This document shows positions 35,401-45,419 of a stretch of DNA of 64,000 nucleotides, in pieces. How positions within the stretch are numbered: position 1 is the stretch's first letter; every line of letters starts with the position of its first letter. The notes beneath the pieces are model-generated. The model searched no databases and was not told the DNA's origin. It saw only the letters and a program-made list of their open reading frames with translations. Source of the stretch: Toxonevra muliebris (taxonomy: Eukaryota > Arthropoda > Insecta > Diptera > Pallopteridae). Both the position numbers and the translations under genes were made by a program. The stretch covers positions 83,022,400-83,086,399 of the forward strand of contig OY829328.1 of NCBI GenBank assembly GCA_963691655.1, given 5' to 3'.

Positions 35401-35975
35401 TTCAGTTAGAAGACGGTCAGAGTTGAGCCAAGGTTGAAGTCAGAACATGGTCAGAGTTAGAACACAGTCTTATTAGGAATAATGTTTGAGTTGCATCACA
35501 GTCGGAATTGGAACACGGTTGGAGCTGAAATATGATAAATGCAGTAACACTGTTGAAGTTAGAATGCAGTCAAAATTAAAATTGGAATACTCTCTCTATT
35601 GGAGCAAGGTCGAAGTTGGACATGGTTAGAGTTGGAACACGGTGGGAATTGAAACTTGATTGGAAGCGGATAACAGTTGCAATTTAAGAACATTACAAAC
35701 TGGAACACGATCTGAGTTTGAAACAAGGTTGGAGATGGAACACGATAGGAGTTAAAACACAGTCTCAGTTGGAAAATGGTTTGAGTTACAACACAGTCAA
35801 AGTTGGAGTACGAATAAAGCTGAAATATGATTGATATAGGAACACAGTTGGAATGCGATCAGAGTTGGAACACAGTTTGAGGTAAAACACGGTCTGAATT
35901 GAAATACGGTTGATGTTGGACCACAGCTGGAGTTTGAACGTGATCGAAGATTAAACATGGTTGGAGGTGGAACCC
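35401..35975. repeat. Decayed flank of the 17-bp minisatellite
   Basis: Units such as GTTGGAACACGGTC, GTTAGAACACAGTC and GTTGGAGTACGA continue with many substitutions and small gaps, so the array was once longer and only the central part has been homogenised. Confidence 0.85.
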
Positions 35976-36880
35976 AAAGCCGTATTTAGAGTGAGGCTTT
36001 GGAAGGTTTGGAGGGGTTTTTGTTTTTCTATGCATTTAACCCAGTAATGCCTATCGGTACTATATGGCACCTTGTCGCTGAACCGTTTCTCAGCCAGGTT
36101 CAAAAACAATTTTTTCTCACTTAATTGATCCACCTACTTTGGTTCCCACTCGTCCTTAACTCTCTAGTTCACAAATTTTTGATTGATAAAAACAAAATCG
36201 AAATTGATTAATATTGGCGTAAAAATCATAAACTGATTTAAAAACCAAAAAAAAAAAAACAAAAACTAATGTGCGTGGTTTTATGAAGTGAGAAAGTTTG
36301 AACGCCTAAAATAATTTGTTGTTGATTGAGCTTTTTATCAATTCGTTTTAAGTAATTAAATATTTTATATAAAAAATTCAAATTCTTAGCTATTCATAGT
36401 TGGTTTTTTATCTGGATACTATGACGGGAAGTATTTTTTTTAATTTCTTCACTTTTACCTCAAATGCAACCAAAATAATTAATTTTCCTATTTTTCACAA
36501 ATTTTTAACTTTGACTGCCGCTAACTTCTGTAATACGCATCATAGCTCAAAACTAATGCATTTTTTTAAAAGATTGGGATATTCCCTAAACGATATGTTG
36601 AAATGTTGCAACAAAAAACTGTTATGGTGGTATTTCCATCTCTTTTGATGAAGGCCGTCTAGAGACGGGCTTGGGAACTAGAGAGTTAAACAGCGTGGAT
36701 TGAGACTGAGCAAATTGCCTATAGTTACTAAAATTGTCATCCTGGAAATCTTCGCATTGTTTCTTTGTTTTGTCATTATAGGTCGATTTTAGAGAATCCC
36801 TCTTTGTAATTGATTTTTTGGCACTATACAAGGAGTTTGTGTTAGGACTGGAAAAAAATTGTCCAAAATTTATCATTTTG
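35976..36880 (-). other. Possible decayed coding-derived fragment
   Basis: On the minus strand two frames (35951-36133 and 36622-36876) have protein-like composition. The first contains VPYSTDRHYWVKCIEKQKP. The second contains NRD-like charged stretches ending FNSLVPKPVSRRPSSKEME. An AT-rich gap separates them. I cannot assign a family; a transposase relic is plausible because the words CGTCTAGAGACGGG and CTCTAGTTC occur near both pieces. Confidence 0.25.
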
Positions 36881-38877
36881 TGAAGGTTTCCCGCTTTTCG
36901 TTTTATATCTGCCGATTGATTTTAGGGATACCTTTGTCGTTACCGAATTTATTTTCCCTAGTTATTTAGAGACCTTGGACTAATGCTAAGCAAGTTTCTT
37001 CATCACTCTGTATATTTTGTTTCTTCAGTAAAATCCTGTATATACTTCCTTCTGCTCATTTTTCAATAATCGACCGATTGTCGCTATAACAAAAATTAAA
37101 AAATTTTTAAAAAAGTGAAAAAAAATTTCAAATTTAATTAAATTTTTATAAACTCTGTTGTTATATTATTTGTATTCAAAAACATTTGTTTTCACTTAAA
37201 AATGAATACATATACCATTTGTTTACTTTTTCAAGGTGCATACATACTATCTATGTATGTATGCATATGCACTTGTGTATGCATGTATATGTAGTGCATC
37301 AAATCTATCTACAACACACACACCGGTGCAGAGGTATAGAGTTGCAAACTAAATTGCAACTGAATGCCAATGTCAATGTTGCAACAGCAGCAGCAGCAGC
37401 AAATGAAAACAAGTTCATGTGTGTTTGTCATTGATATTTATTGGTCTCCTGGTTTGCTGAAAATATAGAATGTTTCGTTTTTCAGTTGCACTTAACTTAA
37501 AAAATATTATACATGTATACCCAATAAAACTTCTATGTTGATGTGAAGGTCAGCCACCAGCCAACAAGCATTGAAAAATTTTCTTTACTTTTAGAATATG
37601 AGAAATGAAATGTGATAAAGTTATTTTCTAGTGAAAAAGGCGTAGATGAAATATTTTATCACATTATAATTTGATGACATGATTTATTGCATACAAAAAA
37701 GTTTTACTGAAAGTATTTTAGATAAAAATTATAAGGAGAAAATAGCAAGCGAGTGAGGACATTTAGTTTTATGCTATAAACACAACCAAAGCAGCTGGCC
37801 TCAGCTTCAACAACAAACACACAGAATTTTATGAATTTGTATGGGAACAAATTTCTGAAGCTAGCTGCCGCCTCAACGATGCTACACTAGATTCTATTCA
37901 AATTTTCTCAACTTCACAATGTTTTCTCTCTTGTGAGAGGGGAAACATTAACAATTTTTTCAAATTGCAGAATATTGAAGTTCTCCTTTTATTTTTTGAT
38001 AATTGATAACGTAAATAAAAGAAAACTAAGCTGTTAAAACAATAATCAAATCCAACTGCTTTTGTGTTGTTTTTCTTTTACATATTCTTGACGCTAGAGG
38101 TTGTGGCTCTTATTGTGTTTAATCTCTCAGAAGAAGTAAGCGGTTAGAGGCCGGCTGCTTTGGTTGTGTTAATAGCATTAAGTAGAAATCAATAATATTC
38201 TATTTGCTCGATATTTGCTGGACATTAATACGCATGGAATACGCATATCGAAAATATAATAATTTATATGCATATTTATGTGGTTCTAACATTACAGAGA
38301 ATTGTTTATGATTATAAGAGATTTAAATATATTCAAGAGAGAAAACAATTTCCGTTCTCACTAACATTGTTTAGTTTTTAGCATAACAGAATTATAATAA
38401 GTGATAGCAGCGCCAACTCTCTCTTTCTCTTCTTTAATGTTTTTTTCTACGAAGAGTCTCACAACTGTTAAAATCTTTTTTATTGTTGTTTGTTTCCCAT
38501 GCAACTGTTCTTGTATTTTTGACATTTCTGGGTGTTTACAGCAACAAAGCAGTGAGTTGTTATTGCCTTGTTGTACTTGTTGCAATGCTGCTCTCACCTG
38601 TTATAATTCTCCCATAGCTCTCTCTTTATTTTCTAAATCTGAGAAATCTTTCTAAGTAAAAATAACAAATCTGTGAGTGTAAGCAAATGAAAAGAGATTT
38701 TTATTCTTACGGTATTTAACTCCATTTTCTCTTCAAAACTTTTACCAACAAACATTGCAAACATTAGTTTCAAATCTTTTTATAAGCATTTATATGAAAA
38801 ATATATATTTAAAATTATTAAAAATTTTTCGAAAATTAATTAATTTTCTATTTGTTTTTTCTTCTTCTTTATTTCAG

Positions 38878-39107
38878 CCCACTCACTATGTCACCATAAC
38901 CAGTCATCGCGATGGGAATACCGATACAACAGATGCTGCCGCTGAAACGGCACGCATCAAACAATTAGTTGGACAATTGCAAAATAATTTATGTAATGTT
39001 TCTGTTATGAGCGATCCCGATTTAGATTCATTATCGAATATGGATCCAAATTCATTGGTTGATATAACGGGCAAGGATTTTATGGAGCAATTGAAGGATT
39101 CAGGCAG
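38878..39107 (+). CDS. Drep2: Drep2, middle exon
   Basis: The exon starts after TTTCAG at 38872-38877 in phase 0 and ends with two bases of a split codon before GT at 39108; the donor, GTTAGG, is weaker than consensus. It encodes PTHYVTITSHRD, then a linker, then IKQLVGQLQNNLCNVSVMSD and SNMDPNSLVDITGKDFMEQL. This is the conserved region C-terminal to CIDE-N in Drep2, of unknown structure. The junction W-I-D/P-T-H with the previous exon and the split arginine with the next exon both keep the frame, which supports the model. Confidence 0.88.
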
Positions 39108-39469
39108 GTTAGGGGGAGAGGCCCAGATGTGGTGGTTATCCCCCTAGCACCTCATCTTTGTCTCGATGTTCTTTTTTTGCTTTTGATTCTTTTTTACTAA
39201 CTAATTATATATAAATATTTGAAAATTATTTTTGAGTTTTAAAGCATGTTCAAAGCATGATATAAGTACATATCTATTTGATTGGTTGCTTATTAATTAT
39301 TTTAAGTCTAAGAAATTGGTATTTTTTTTAAATATTATATCCTTAAGTTAGAGATTAAAGTCCAAACTTTTTTTTTCATTAAGTGATATTTTTGGGGTGA
39401 ATAAGCGAAGTGGGACATTCAGATCAAATTTAAGTAGAACAAATTTGATTTGATTTATTAGAACTCTAT

Positions 39470-39720
39470 TCCAGGTTTAAGACAGGCAAACGCGCTTATT
39501 GTTTCGCTTGCCCAGAATCGGTTCATCTCTTACTTCAAATCCAACCTTAGGCTTCTGGTGGGCTATATATGCTCCGATATGACCTAAACAAGAAAAGGGT
39601 TTGTCCAATGAGACAAAGTGCCGTCTTTGTCTAGAAGATGACGAAACGACAGCTTACGTTCTGTGAGCTTTGACTCGGTTCAGAGGGGAAATTTCTGTTA
39701 CATCTTTTCCTGCGTTTAAC
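39470..39720 (+). pseudogene. Decayed 3' fragment of an RNase H-type non-LTR element
   Basis: In one frame, near 39595-39670, the sequence reads SNETKCRLCLEDDETTAYVL followed by a stop. This matches the C-x2-C-x8-H-x4-C knuckle seen in the element at 23350-24562 with H replaced by Y and the last C by a stop. Upstream R-L-L/L-G-F-W words fit the L-x-G-x-x-T-G-H-C region. It is very degraded and short, so the call rests on the knuckle. Confidence 0.5.
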
Positions 39721-40275
39721 AAAATAAAATCCTTGCTTTTAAAATTTTGTTTGGAAAACAAAAATCGTGGGCAGCAAAAGGTTAAACTGAAAGATATGAA
39801 TGGTCTCTCAAACATTATTTAATGCATTCTGGCATTATTTTTTTTTTAACAATTTTTTGTGGAAAAGAAAACTTGGACCATAAAGGGTTAAACTGAGTGT
39901 CCCTAATTTAACTCATAATGTCAATTCGTCCTTCAAAATTCATTTATGAAGCTGACATTTTTCTAATAGTTTTTTTTTTTTTAATTATGAAAGCTTGACC
40001 CGCAATGGATTAAACTGAGAGTCTCAATTATGAGGCATAGCAGCGTCATGCTTCAGTAAAAGTTTATATAAGGCTGCCTATGTTTTTCTTCTCCTTGGAA
40101 TGGTTTTAAACTACAAGAACGCTTAGTTCACAACGGGTTAAATTGAGAGGGTCTCATTCTTTTCTTGAAATTTGTTTGAAAAACAAGATAGCTTGACGCA
40201 CAAATCTTAAATGTGTTTAGGAGGGTTAGACTTACAGTATAATATTTAAGGTATAACACTGTGGAACACATTTTT

Positions 40276-40725
40276 CTAACGGATAATCGGCTAACACAGG
40301 TCGATAGTACTGGTGTAGAGTAACAAAGTTGCAAAGTTAGCTCGCTTTTAAAAGTTATAGCCATTCAAAGTTTGCCTCTTGCAGCTTATTTTTTAAAATG
40401 AAGTGCTCATTTTTTATTACTTTTTTCAGCGAAAAAAGAACAAAAACAATTTTAACATTATTGAGTTTTCCATATTAAGAAGTTTAAACTATCCTTTACA
40501 TGGCTTTTGCAAAAAATAAGCAATAAATGTATAGAATTTAATAATGTTTGGGTTTTAAAATTTTTGTTTTTATTATAAACAGAAAATAGAATTGAAAAAT
40601 ACACTAAAACAGCTCAACTTTGAAAGGCTTTAACATTTAAAAGCGAGCTAACTTTTTAAAATCATCTTTGGGTTTTATTACTCTGGACCAGTACTACCGA
40701 CCTGTGTTGGTCACTTCTCCGTTAG
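40276..40725. mobile_element. Palindromic MITE within the ~120-bp array
   Basis: Arms 40276-40380 and 40618-40725 pair imperfectly. They contain AACACAGGTCG, AGTACTGGT and TAAAAGCGAGCTAAC with their complements. The interior is AT-rich. No clear target duplication was found. Confidence 0.65.
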
Positions 40726-41126
40726 ATTCCATGCTCCTAAAATTGTTGCACAATGTAATTGAAATGTGCCTCTGAAAATTTTTTTCATGAGAAATTTTTT
40801 TGTTGAGATATCAGAAAGCTTGAACCACAAATGCTTAAGTTGAAAGTCTAGATACGAAATATTATGGCTATATGTCTTTGAAAAGGGTCTCAAAAGGCTC
40901 ACACTTTTTTGTTTTTTTCTCACACTTTTTCTTTTAGAAAACAAGGAAATTCGGAACACAAGAAGGGGTTCAGCTAGAAGTCGCCTTTTCGAGATATAAG
41001 GGCGATCTTCTATAAAGTGATTTCTTGAGGCTGCCATTTTTTCTTCTAAATTTTTTTTTTTTAAATAGAAAAGCTTGTACTGAAAGGTGTTAAGCTGAGA
41101 GTCTCATATTCGCGCGATTTAACTCT

Positions 41127-41438
41127 ATACACATTGACGACGGCAGCTACACGACTACATCTGTAAAATTATAAAAACTACATGTTCTTATGGAGACGAT
41201 TATTTTTGTGACGACACGACCACATGACCACCGACCACAATTGTGGCTGTGGTCGATTTTAAGTCTATTTCTAGTTTGACAAGCGACAGAGTGAGAAGAG
41301 AGTTTGCTTCTGTTGTTTTGGCTGTGTTTGCTGCAGGTGATGCCGCTGCCATTGTGTTTAGTAGCTGACTACACGGCGACGGTTGTAGCCGACAGAATTG
41401 CGTAGTCGTGTGTTAGTGTAGCTGCTGTCAATGTGTAT
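41127..41438. mobile_element. MITE with ATACACATTGAC termini
   Basis: The ends ATACACATTGACGACGGCAG and GCTGTCAATGTGTAT are inverted over about 30 bp, followed by the ACACGACTAC/GTAGTCGTGT pair. The interior is GC-richer than its surroundings with GACCAC/GTGGTC words. Non-coding, interrupts the ~120-bp array. Confidence 0.7.
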
Positions 41439-42540
41439 GGACCATGTTTCTCAAAATTTGTTTATTAAGGCGTATTTTCTTCTCTCTAAAATTTGTTTCG
41501 AGAGAAAGAAGAAAGTGTCCACTACACAAGGTTAAACTGGAGAGTCTCAAATTCCATGATATCCAAAAATGTTTCGATCGGGCTAGAATTGGGTTTATTG
41601 GCAGCTCAGTCCTAACTGTGTTCTTCAATTTATTAGTGCATACATTATAGCAGATAAATATTTCATTACTTCAATACTTTGTTGAATACGTTGGCATTTT
41701 TCTACTACCATTTTTTATGGATATTCTTTCCTATAAAATAAAAAAACAATTAAATGCCTGCAATTACCAATGGTTTTACTTAAAAATTTTACTATTACTG
41801 ATTCATCAAAAAAAAAAAAAGAGAAAAAGAAAATTGTATTTAATTTATGTTCACAACTATGCCAAATGATGCATTACTATACGAAATATATGTAGAAATA
41901 CTGAGCTACTGTGATTTAATTAAGTGTGATGAATGAATCCTACAAAATCACTATGTATGTGCACAGGGAATAGCATATGACCATATGCAATTATTCCGGC
42001 ATATGTAGTTAGTTCCATGGAAAAATATAATTCTTCATTCGTTCGTTTGTTCATTCATTCATTCATATTTAAAAAACATGTAGTGGAAATGACCATGCTG
42101 CTGACCATCAGCTATCATATTTTACTATTAATAAAATAATACTTTCATATGCATTAGCAGCATGTTCATATGACTGCTGTATGTACATACATTTTAAGAA
42201 ATAATGTATAGTGTTGGTATTATATTTTTGGCGCATATCGTTTTTTGAGCAGAAAATTATAAGCGCGTAGATTGCATGGTGTATAATTAATGTAGTTTTC
42301 CTTTTTTCATGTGAATTTATGTTTCTTTCTTTCTCTTCATATTATTTTTGGTGGAATTTAAAATGCGTGTGTGTAAATTTTTTGGGTAATAAGTATAATT
42401 GCACTAATGTACTTATTAGATATGTGGAGAGTAGTTTTTTAGGTTAAATGTGTTTAGCTAGCAAGTGCATAGTTTCTTTTGTTATTTTTTTAGGTTATTT
42501 TGGTATAATATTGAAGTTGAAACACCGATTGAGTGGATAC

Positions 42541-43368
42541 CAGGGATGAAAATTACAAATTTTAAATTGTACCAAAAAAGTTGTACCTAAATGAGCATGA
42601 ATGTACCTAAAATATTGGTTCATCGCTTTTGTAAGAAATTTAATTTTCATTTAAAAGTTACCAATTAAAAAAGTAAATAAAACATGAAAACGATATTCGC
42701 TATATATAAATTAGGTTAAATTATTGCAGCACATATACAGTGAGTCAAACAAATTGGTCAGAACAAATAACATTTTAGGGCACGACAAATCGGAAACTAA
42801 GAGAGGAGAAAAGTTTTTAGTAATTTAATCAAGGGGAGACAAACTTTTAAATCGTCATGAAAGTTCCGGAATTTTTATCATAATTTTCGATTTTTCAAAA
42901 ATTTGTAGCCAAGATTTGTTTCAAAGCTTAGAGTTCTGTTATTATTGTTTATAAAAGGAAAAATACTTAATGTAAAAATAATTTTTGAAATCGGATAATG
43001 TTTATGAGTAGGTTCAAAGTCATAAGAAGGTTACATCTCATAAAATTTTTGCTAAATTTCAAAAATCTTCTTATGATTTTGACTTTTTTTTTTTGCTAAA
43101 AAACTTTATTCGTTTTGGAAAATTATTTTTGCAATATTTTCCCTTTCTAAACAGCAAAATCAGAGCTGCGAGCTTTACTGTTAAGCAATACAGTACAGGC
43201 AAGTTAAATTTAAGTTGATAATTATTAAATTTTTTTTTTTTAAATTAAATGTTAAATTTATTTTGGCCAATCTCAAATTGTAACTTAAATGTTCTAATTG
43301 TACCTAATGTACCTTATAGTTCTAAAAAGTCGGAAAAAGGTGCAATTGTACCTACTTTTTCATCACTG
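42541..43368 (+). mobile_element. hAT-type non-autonomous element (GTACC family), copy 3
   Basis: The ends are CAGGGATGAAA and TTTTTCATCACTG, with flanking octamers GTGGATAC (42533-42540) and GTTGATAC (43369-43376), a 7/8 match. The 828-bp body aligns with the copies at 6421-7534 and 20576-21315. Non-coding. Confidence 0.88.
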
Positions 43369-43376
43369 GTTGATAC

Positions 43377-43440
43377 ATGATTTGAGTTGAAATTGGAACA
43401 CAATTTGAATTGGAACATGGCTAGAATTGGAGCACTATAT
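43377..43440. repeat. Isolated units of the 17-bp minisatellite
   Basis: Words such as GTTGAAATTGGAACACAATT and ATTGGAACATGGCTAGA repeat the minisatellite unit of 34.8-36.0 kb in decayed form, about 7.4 kb from the main array. Confidence 0.6.
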
Positions 43441-44085
43441 GGATTGGGTTCATAGGTATATATTTCAAACAAATGGCGTCGGAGCTTTGCTGCTTAATGG
43501 CGACGCAAGCGCAACAGCAGAAGAGCTCAATACCACACTGATTTATAATAAAATGAAAAAGAGCTTTCGTTCTCTGTCTGTCTCTCTTTCTCTCTCACTG
43601 ATTTTTTTTTCGTTATAGTTGATAGTGTATATGTTCTGATTCCATAATTACATTTTTATGGTAGAGAGAAAGAGAGAGAATATGAAAGAGAGACTGAAAT
43701 TGAAGTGTTAAGAAATTCTGAGCACTAAAGACTCAGAGCAGTAGTGATTCTAATTCTCTTTTCTTGTTCTCTTCTCTTCTCTTTTTTTTTTTTTGGAAAT
43801 GTTTGTATGTTTATTTTTGTAGATGTTGAATTAAATATATGTATATGTATAATTATTTTATTATAAATATTTTTTAATATTATTAATATGTAGTTTTGTA
43901 GTTGTTTTTTCTTAAAATGTATACAAGTCTTAAATTAATGCGTCAACTTTATATTCCTTTCTTTCCCATTTTTTCGCGCATATCATCATTCAAACCACTA
44001 TCAACACATGTACTTATACTTAACTGCACATACATACATAAATATTCCTACATGAATACTCTTAACACATATGGGCAAACTTTAG

Positions 44086-44503
44086 ACCATTGTGTGCAAA
44101 GCGAACCGCTGAGGACCGAATTAACTTGTTAAAGTTATTAAAAGACGGTGCGATCTTCTGTTCAGAACGTTATCCCGAGGATGCTGAAGCAATAGATATG
44201 GAAATAAGCAGACAATTAAATGTTGAAACAACAATACCAACAATTGGCATAACAGTAACAGGAGCAACAACTACAACAGCAGGAATAGGAACAGCTACAG
44301 GTACAGGATTAATTAATAATGAAACTATAACTACAACAACAATTACAAAGACAATCGAACAAGTGCAAAATGATGTGACAACTGCAACAGGACAAACAAC
44401 AGCAACAGCAAAGACTATTATAATGGATGAAATGATGATGTCGGCAACTACTACACAAACAACAACAGGAACACCAAATACAACAAAAACAAACGATATA
44501 TGA
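44086..44503 (+). CDS. Drep2: Drep2, terminal exon
   Basis: After AG at 44084-44085 the exon supplies one base that completes the split arginine codon, then reads PLCAKRTAEDRINLLKLLKD, AIFCSERYPEDAEAIDMEI and a long Thr/Ala/Ile tail ending T-N-D-I before TGA at 44501-44503. The first ~50 residues are conserved in fly Drep2. The Thr-rich tail is encoded by ACA/ACT runs and is likely to vary between species. The acceptor has a poor pyrimidine tract, but the protein continuity makes it secure. No other frame after it is credible. Confidence 0.85.
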
Positions 44504-45311
44504 CTACCAATTTTCAGCAGTATAACTTGAAATTTGAAAAATGCAAACTGTAAGGAAAAAGGTTAAAAATGATTTAAAATGTAACAGATGTTGAGCGAGA
44601 AATAGTTTGGAGTTTATTGTAGAAGATTTGCACACACACAAACACACACACACGCAGTGAGTAACAACAGTATGTGGAATATTTGCTAAAATATTTAAAT
44701 TTTATTTATATTTCCTATAATTTTATTTTCGAGCAAGTACACAAAATTCATTCCAAATGTCTTAAAAAGATTTTACAAAACTAATCAAACATAAATGTTC
44801 TACACAAAATTTTACACACTTGTATGAAACATGAATTTAAGGATCACATAAACAAAATTAAAATAAAACTCCATCATTTAGTATCTAAAAAACCCGCAAA
44901 GAAGTAAATAAACTAAAAAAAAGAACATAGAGCATAAAAATCATCAATTTAAAATAATCTTAAAACCAAAATCATATTTTAATGTTAGGAGAGTAAAATG
45001 CAACTGAAAATGTTAACGAAACAAAATAAAAATTAATAAAATAGAAAAAAAAAAAAAAATACAAAAAAGAGAAAGAGATAAAAATAACTTACATTTTATG
45101 ATAACTATACGAACGAAGTTTTACACGTCCTTCCATATTTCCCCATTTTTGCTCTTAAATCTTTACAGATGCGTATGCAAAAAATAATATAAATAAAACA
45201 GAAAAAAGAAAATAGGACATGAAGAGGAAAGAAACTTTCTAAAAAAAAATTAACGAGAAAATATTTGAGGAGTGCATCTAGATCAGTGATGCTCACAAGT
45301 GTGCGAGAGCT
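44504..45311 (+). other. Drep2 3' untranslated region and downstream non-coding DNA
   Basis: Several AATAAA or AATAAAACT-like signals occur near 44870-44910 and 45035, so a polyadenylation site probably lies here. CA repeats occur near 44632-44655. The true end is unknown. Confidence 0.45.
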
Positions 45312-45315
45312 TTAA

Positions 45316-45415
45316 GGCGGATTCTCTGACCGCCGACGCTCTCAATTTAAGAGAGCGAAAAACTTCATATAAAACTAACGAAAAGAGAGCGCGGCACTCG
45401 GACGAGAATCCGCTT
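45316..45415. mobile_element. TTAA-flanked mini-MITE (GGCGGATTC family), copy B
   Basis: Termini GGCGGATTCTC and GAGAATCCGC are inverted, and TTAA flanks at 45312-45315 and 45416-45419. The interior shares CTCTCAATTTAAGAGAGCGA with copy A. Confidence 0.75.
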
Positions 45416-45419
45416 TTAA

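Larger units (their letters stand above)
22267..38877 (+). other. Drep2: Drep2 intron, about 16.6 kb, packed with transposons and satellites
   Basis: The intron runs from the donor GTAAGT at 22267 to the acceptor TTTCAG at 38872-38877. It holds two truncated non-LTR insertions, a Tc1-like element, the 29.6-31.3 kb array, a CCACGCCCAC repeat cluster and the 17-bp minisatellite, all listed separately. The intervals 22267-23260, 31371-32740, 33340-34845 and 36880-38870 show only AT-rich sequence, CA/GT microsatellites and poly-T runs. Confidence 0.85.
39750..41560. repeat. Degenerate tandem array, unit about 115-130 bp, interrupted
   Basis: The landmark AAGCTTGACCCRCAA...GGTTAAACTGAGAGTCTC, more or less decayed, occurs at about 39770, 39870, 39985, 40110, 40815, 40940, 41065 and 41515. 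Between landmarks lie TTTTT-rich and CTTCGTCATTT-like words. Gaps at 40276-40725 and 41127-41438 are palindromic insertions. It is non-coding; short frames here are chance. Confidence 0.7.
39108..44085 (+). other. Drep2: Drep2 intron, about 5.0 kb, with a ~120-bp array and MITEs
   Basis: It runs from GTTAGG at 39108 to TTTAG at 44081-44085. It contains a decayed retroelement fragment, the interrupted ~120-bp array, two palindromic insertions and a hAT-type element, listed separately. The stretch 41650-42530 and most of 43440-44080 show only AT-rich DNA and CT repeats. Confidence 0.8.

Noticed and set aside
34839..35437. Several overlapping open frames of 100-184 codons on both strands
   Set aside because: They are translations of a 17-bp minisatellite; a non-multiple-of-3 unit gives the same repeating peptide in every frame.
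43427..43618. Small frame with GC-richer segment (ATGGCGTCGGAGC-type)
   Set aside because: Sits between a minisatellite fragment and a CT repeat; no acceptor/donor pair fits the Drep2 frame, so it is not taken as an exon, though an alternative exon cannot be excluded.
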